NCBI GenBank assembly: GCA_964430745.1
Contig: CAYSHI010000059.1
Span: 1-7,066 of the forward strand
Length of the DNA: 7,066 bases
Origin: CBDCGW01 sp964430745
GTDB taxonomy: Bacteria > Acidobacteriota > UBA890
Direction of reading: 5' to 3'
Part shown: positions 6,434 to 7,066 of the stretch, piece by piece
Layout of the letters: the number at the start of each line of letters is the position of its first letter
How positions within the stretch are numbered: position 1 is the first letter of the stretch
Program-made: the position numbers and the translations under genes
The notes under the pieces: generated by a model
What the model was told of the DNA's origin: nothing
Databases searched by the model: none
Seen by the model: only the letters and a program-made list of their open reading frames with translations

Positions 6434-6463
6434 CTTCTATCAGCGGAGCTGCGAGGCTGTCAA
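6434..6463 (-). promoter_or_regulatory. Sigma-70-like promoter of the 5610-6383 gene
   Basis: On the minus strand a perfect -35 TTGACA (complement of 6458-6463) is followed after 18 bases by TAGAAG (complement of 6434-6439), a 4-of-6 match to the -10 box. Transcription would start near 6427, giving a leader of about 44 bases with the ribosome site at its end. Confidence 0.45.
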
Positions 6464-6514
6464 CGGACGCCGTCGGCCCGGTCGAGCCGAACAAGACCCG
6501 CCCAGATAAAGCTT

Positions 6515-6550
6515 GAGGCGGCGGGAATTGAACCCTGCCAGGGCAATTCC
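6515..6550. other. T-arm-like tRNA/tmRNA 3' fragment inside a palindrome
   Basis: Read on the minus strand, 6515-6535 gives GGGTTCAATTCCCGCCGCC followed by TC, which looks like the T-loop and acceptor end of a tRNA or tmRNA. The T-stem pairs only in its inner three positions, no CCA follows, and no matching 5' half is found nearby, so no complete RNA gene is present. The same stretch is half of an imperfect palindrome: GGAATTG (6524-6530) pairs with CAATTCC (6544-6550), and CCCT (6533-6536) with AGGG (6540-6543). It may be the scar of an integration site or an unrelated hairpin that resembles a T-arm. Confidence 0.4.
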
Positions 6551-6601
6551 GCTAACTTGCTGATGGCGCACGACCAACGTCATCGAATCGCCGTTCGTCG
6601 A

Positions 6602-6622
6602 TGGCGTTCAAAAGGAACGCCA
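6602..6622 (-). terminator. Perfect 8-bp hairpin at the end of the broken zinc-ribbon gene
   Basis: TGGCGTTC (6602-6609) and GAACGCCA (6615-6622) pair perfectly around a 5-base loop (AAAAG). It sits exactly over the last stop of the minus-strand relic at 6608-6854, the place of a terminator for that gene. No T-run follows on the minus strand. Confidence 0.4.
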
Positions 6623-6854
6623 CCACGATGAGACGGATCGGAAGGAAGCCGCCTGATCATGCAATGCCGATCCACAACTCTTGACAGTATCTCCGCCAAC
6701 CTCAGTCGCGAGCTCAACAGCTGCGTGGATCTTCCTCTCGGTCCACGGGAAGGCTCTCGCCACACTTCTCACAGTACTCCTTGTTGTACTGCGGCATGTT
6801 GGTCGTCGAAGAATCGGCCGGATGCCCGTTTGGGCAGACCTGTGCGACGTCGTA
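6608..6854 (-). pseudogene. Broken DUF2321-like zinc-ribbon gene with internal deletion
   Basis: On the minus strand, from 6854, the reading is YDVAQVCPNGHPADSSTTNM, then PQYNKEYCEKCGE down to 6756. This is the opening of DUF2321 proteins, with one half of a zinc ribbon (C-P-N-G-H and C-E-K-C-G). In the family a second ribbon of about 40 residues follows, then 'CG..FPWTE'. Here that frame instead runs into VDREEDPRSC and a stop at 6714. One frame over, directly after the join, ARAFPWTERKIHAAVELATE continues from about 6760 to about 6690, matching the expected next block. So the middle part is missing and the frame is shifted by one base. After GGDTVK (to 6680) the rest to the stop at 6608 does not look conserved. 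No good start codon precedes YDVAQ; the nearest is a TTG at 6962 without a ribosome site. The function of DUF2321 is unknown. The family assignment is from memory of its motifs. Confidence 0.65.
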
Positions 6855-6906
6855 GCCTTCCGGCTCGTCATCCCATCCGTTCGGCCCCCTGTAACCGACT
6901 CCCCGT

Positions 6907-6945
6907 CTGCCAGTACAATCCTGCCGAGTTTCCCCTGGCAGGGAG
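6907..6945 (+). promoter_or_regulatory. Promoter and ribosome site of the kinase gene with an inverted repeat
   Basis: TACAAT (6914-6919) is a 5-of-6 match to the -10 box; no good -35 is seen 16-18 bases upstream. A perfect 7-base inverted repeat, CTGCCAG (6907-6913) and CTGGCAG (6935-6941), flanks it. The ribosome site GGGAG (6941-6945) starts at the end of the right arm, six bases before the GTG start. The repeat could be an operator over the promoter. If transcription starts near 6926, only the right arm is in the RNA, so an RNA hairpin is less likely. Confidence 0.4.
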
Positions 6946-6951
6946 CCGTCT

Positions 6952-7066
6952 GTGGTCGGCAAAACCCTAGGCCATTACGAGATCCTCGAACCGCTCGGTG
7001 CGGGCGGCATGGGCGAGGTGTATCGGGCGCGGGATACGAAGCTGAAGCGCGAAGTCGCGATCAAGG
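6952..7066 (+). CDS. Ser/Thr protein kinase (N-terminal part)
   Basis: A GTG start at 6952, six bases after GGGAG, opens a frame that runs off the window after 38 codons. The product begins MVGKTLGHYEILEPLGAGGM and goes on through GEVYRARD to REVAIK. The glycine-rich ATP-binding loop G-A-G-G-M-G-E-V lies at 16-23 and the ATP-anchoring lysine of VAIK is K38. This is the N-lobe of a bacterial Hanks-type (PknB-like) Ser/Thr kinase; it phosphorylates proteins on Ser/Thr using ATP. In Acidobacteria-like genomes such kinases are often followed by a membrane helix and beta-propeller or TPR sensor repeats, but that part is outside the window. The catalytic-loop relic at 5404-5520 suggests a second, lost kinase gene nearby. 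Confidence 0.92.
   Translation, partial: MVGKTLGHYEILEPLGAGGMGEVYRARDTKLKREVAIK

Noticed and set aside
6384..6494. Upstream extension of the 5610-6383 gene to an earlier start
   Set aside because: It would place 37 extra residues before a complete signal peptide, and would cover the promoter and the AGGAGGG site.
6714..6962. The zinc-ribbon frame as an intact 82-residue protein
   Set aside because: The start would be a TTG without ribosome site, the first 36 residues are not family-like, and the C-terminal block continues in another frame.
1..7066. CRISPR array, IS element or transposase
   Set aside because: No regularly spaced repeats, no terminal inverted repeats around a transposase-like frame and no transposase or Cas motifs were found.

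Overview
The window is GC-rich bacterial DNA, by eye well above 60 percent. It carries strong AGGAGG-type ribosome binding sites, several signal-peptide proteins of no recognised family, and the start of a Ser/Thr kinase of the 'GHYEILEPLGAGGMGEVYRA' type. That combination suits Acidobacteriota-like or myxobacteria-like lineages. This is inference from style: no rRNA or other marker gene is present.

Left part (1-5389, all plus strand). The window opens inside the C-terminal half of a membrane protein with TPR repeats, resembling the tail of an O-antigen ligase/polymerase-like protein. After about 200 bp comes a compact run of genes for exported or membrane proteins. Three small secreted paralogues lie at 982-1479, 1895-2404 and 2461-2964, and a broken fourth copy lies at about 1681-1797. 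A cysteine-rich putative lipoprotein (2961-3596) overlaps the third paralogue by ATGA. A secreted protein of unknown function (3635-4315) and a two-helix membrane protein with two PH-like halves (4394-5389) follow. Short spacing, the start-stop overlap and common strand suggest an operon-like unit working at the envelope, but no function can be read from sequence.

Right part (5390-7066). A stretch just after the last plus-strand gene keeps the catalytic loop of a Ser/Thr kinase (HRDLKPANV) but no gene around it, so it is a relic. Converging on it from the minus strand is a secreted protein (5610-6383) with two 50-residue 'FGGVH...TPYFGFD' repeats and a C-terminal beta-rich domain; it has a recognisable promoter. 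Upstream of that lie a T-arm-like 3' tRNA/tmRNA fragment inside a palindrome, a strong hairpin, and a broken minus-strand gene of the DUF2321 zinc-ribbon type. The window ends in the first 38 codons of an intact Ser/Thr kinase, whose -10 box is enclosed by an inverted repeat.

Overall this reads as an accessory, rearranging region: tandem duplication of a small secreted family, and at least three gene relics within 7 kb. The most interesting parts are the undescribed paralogue array and the relics.
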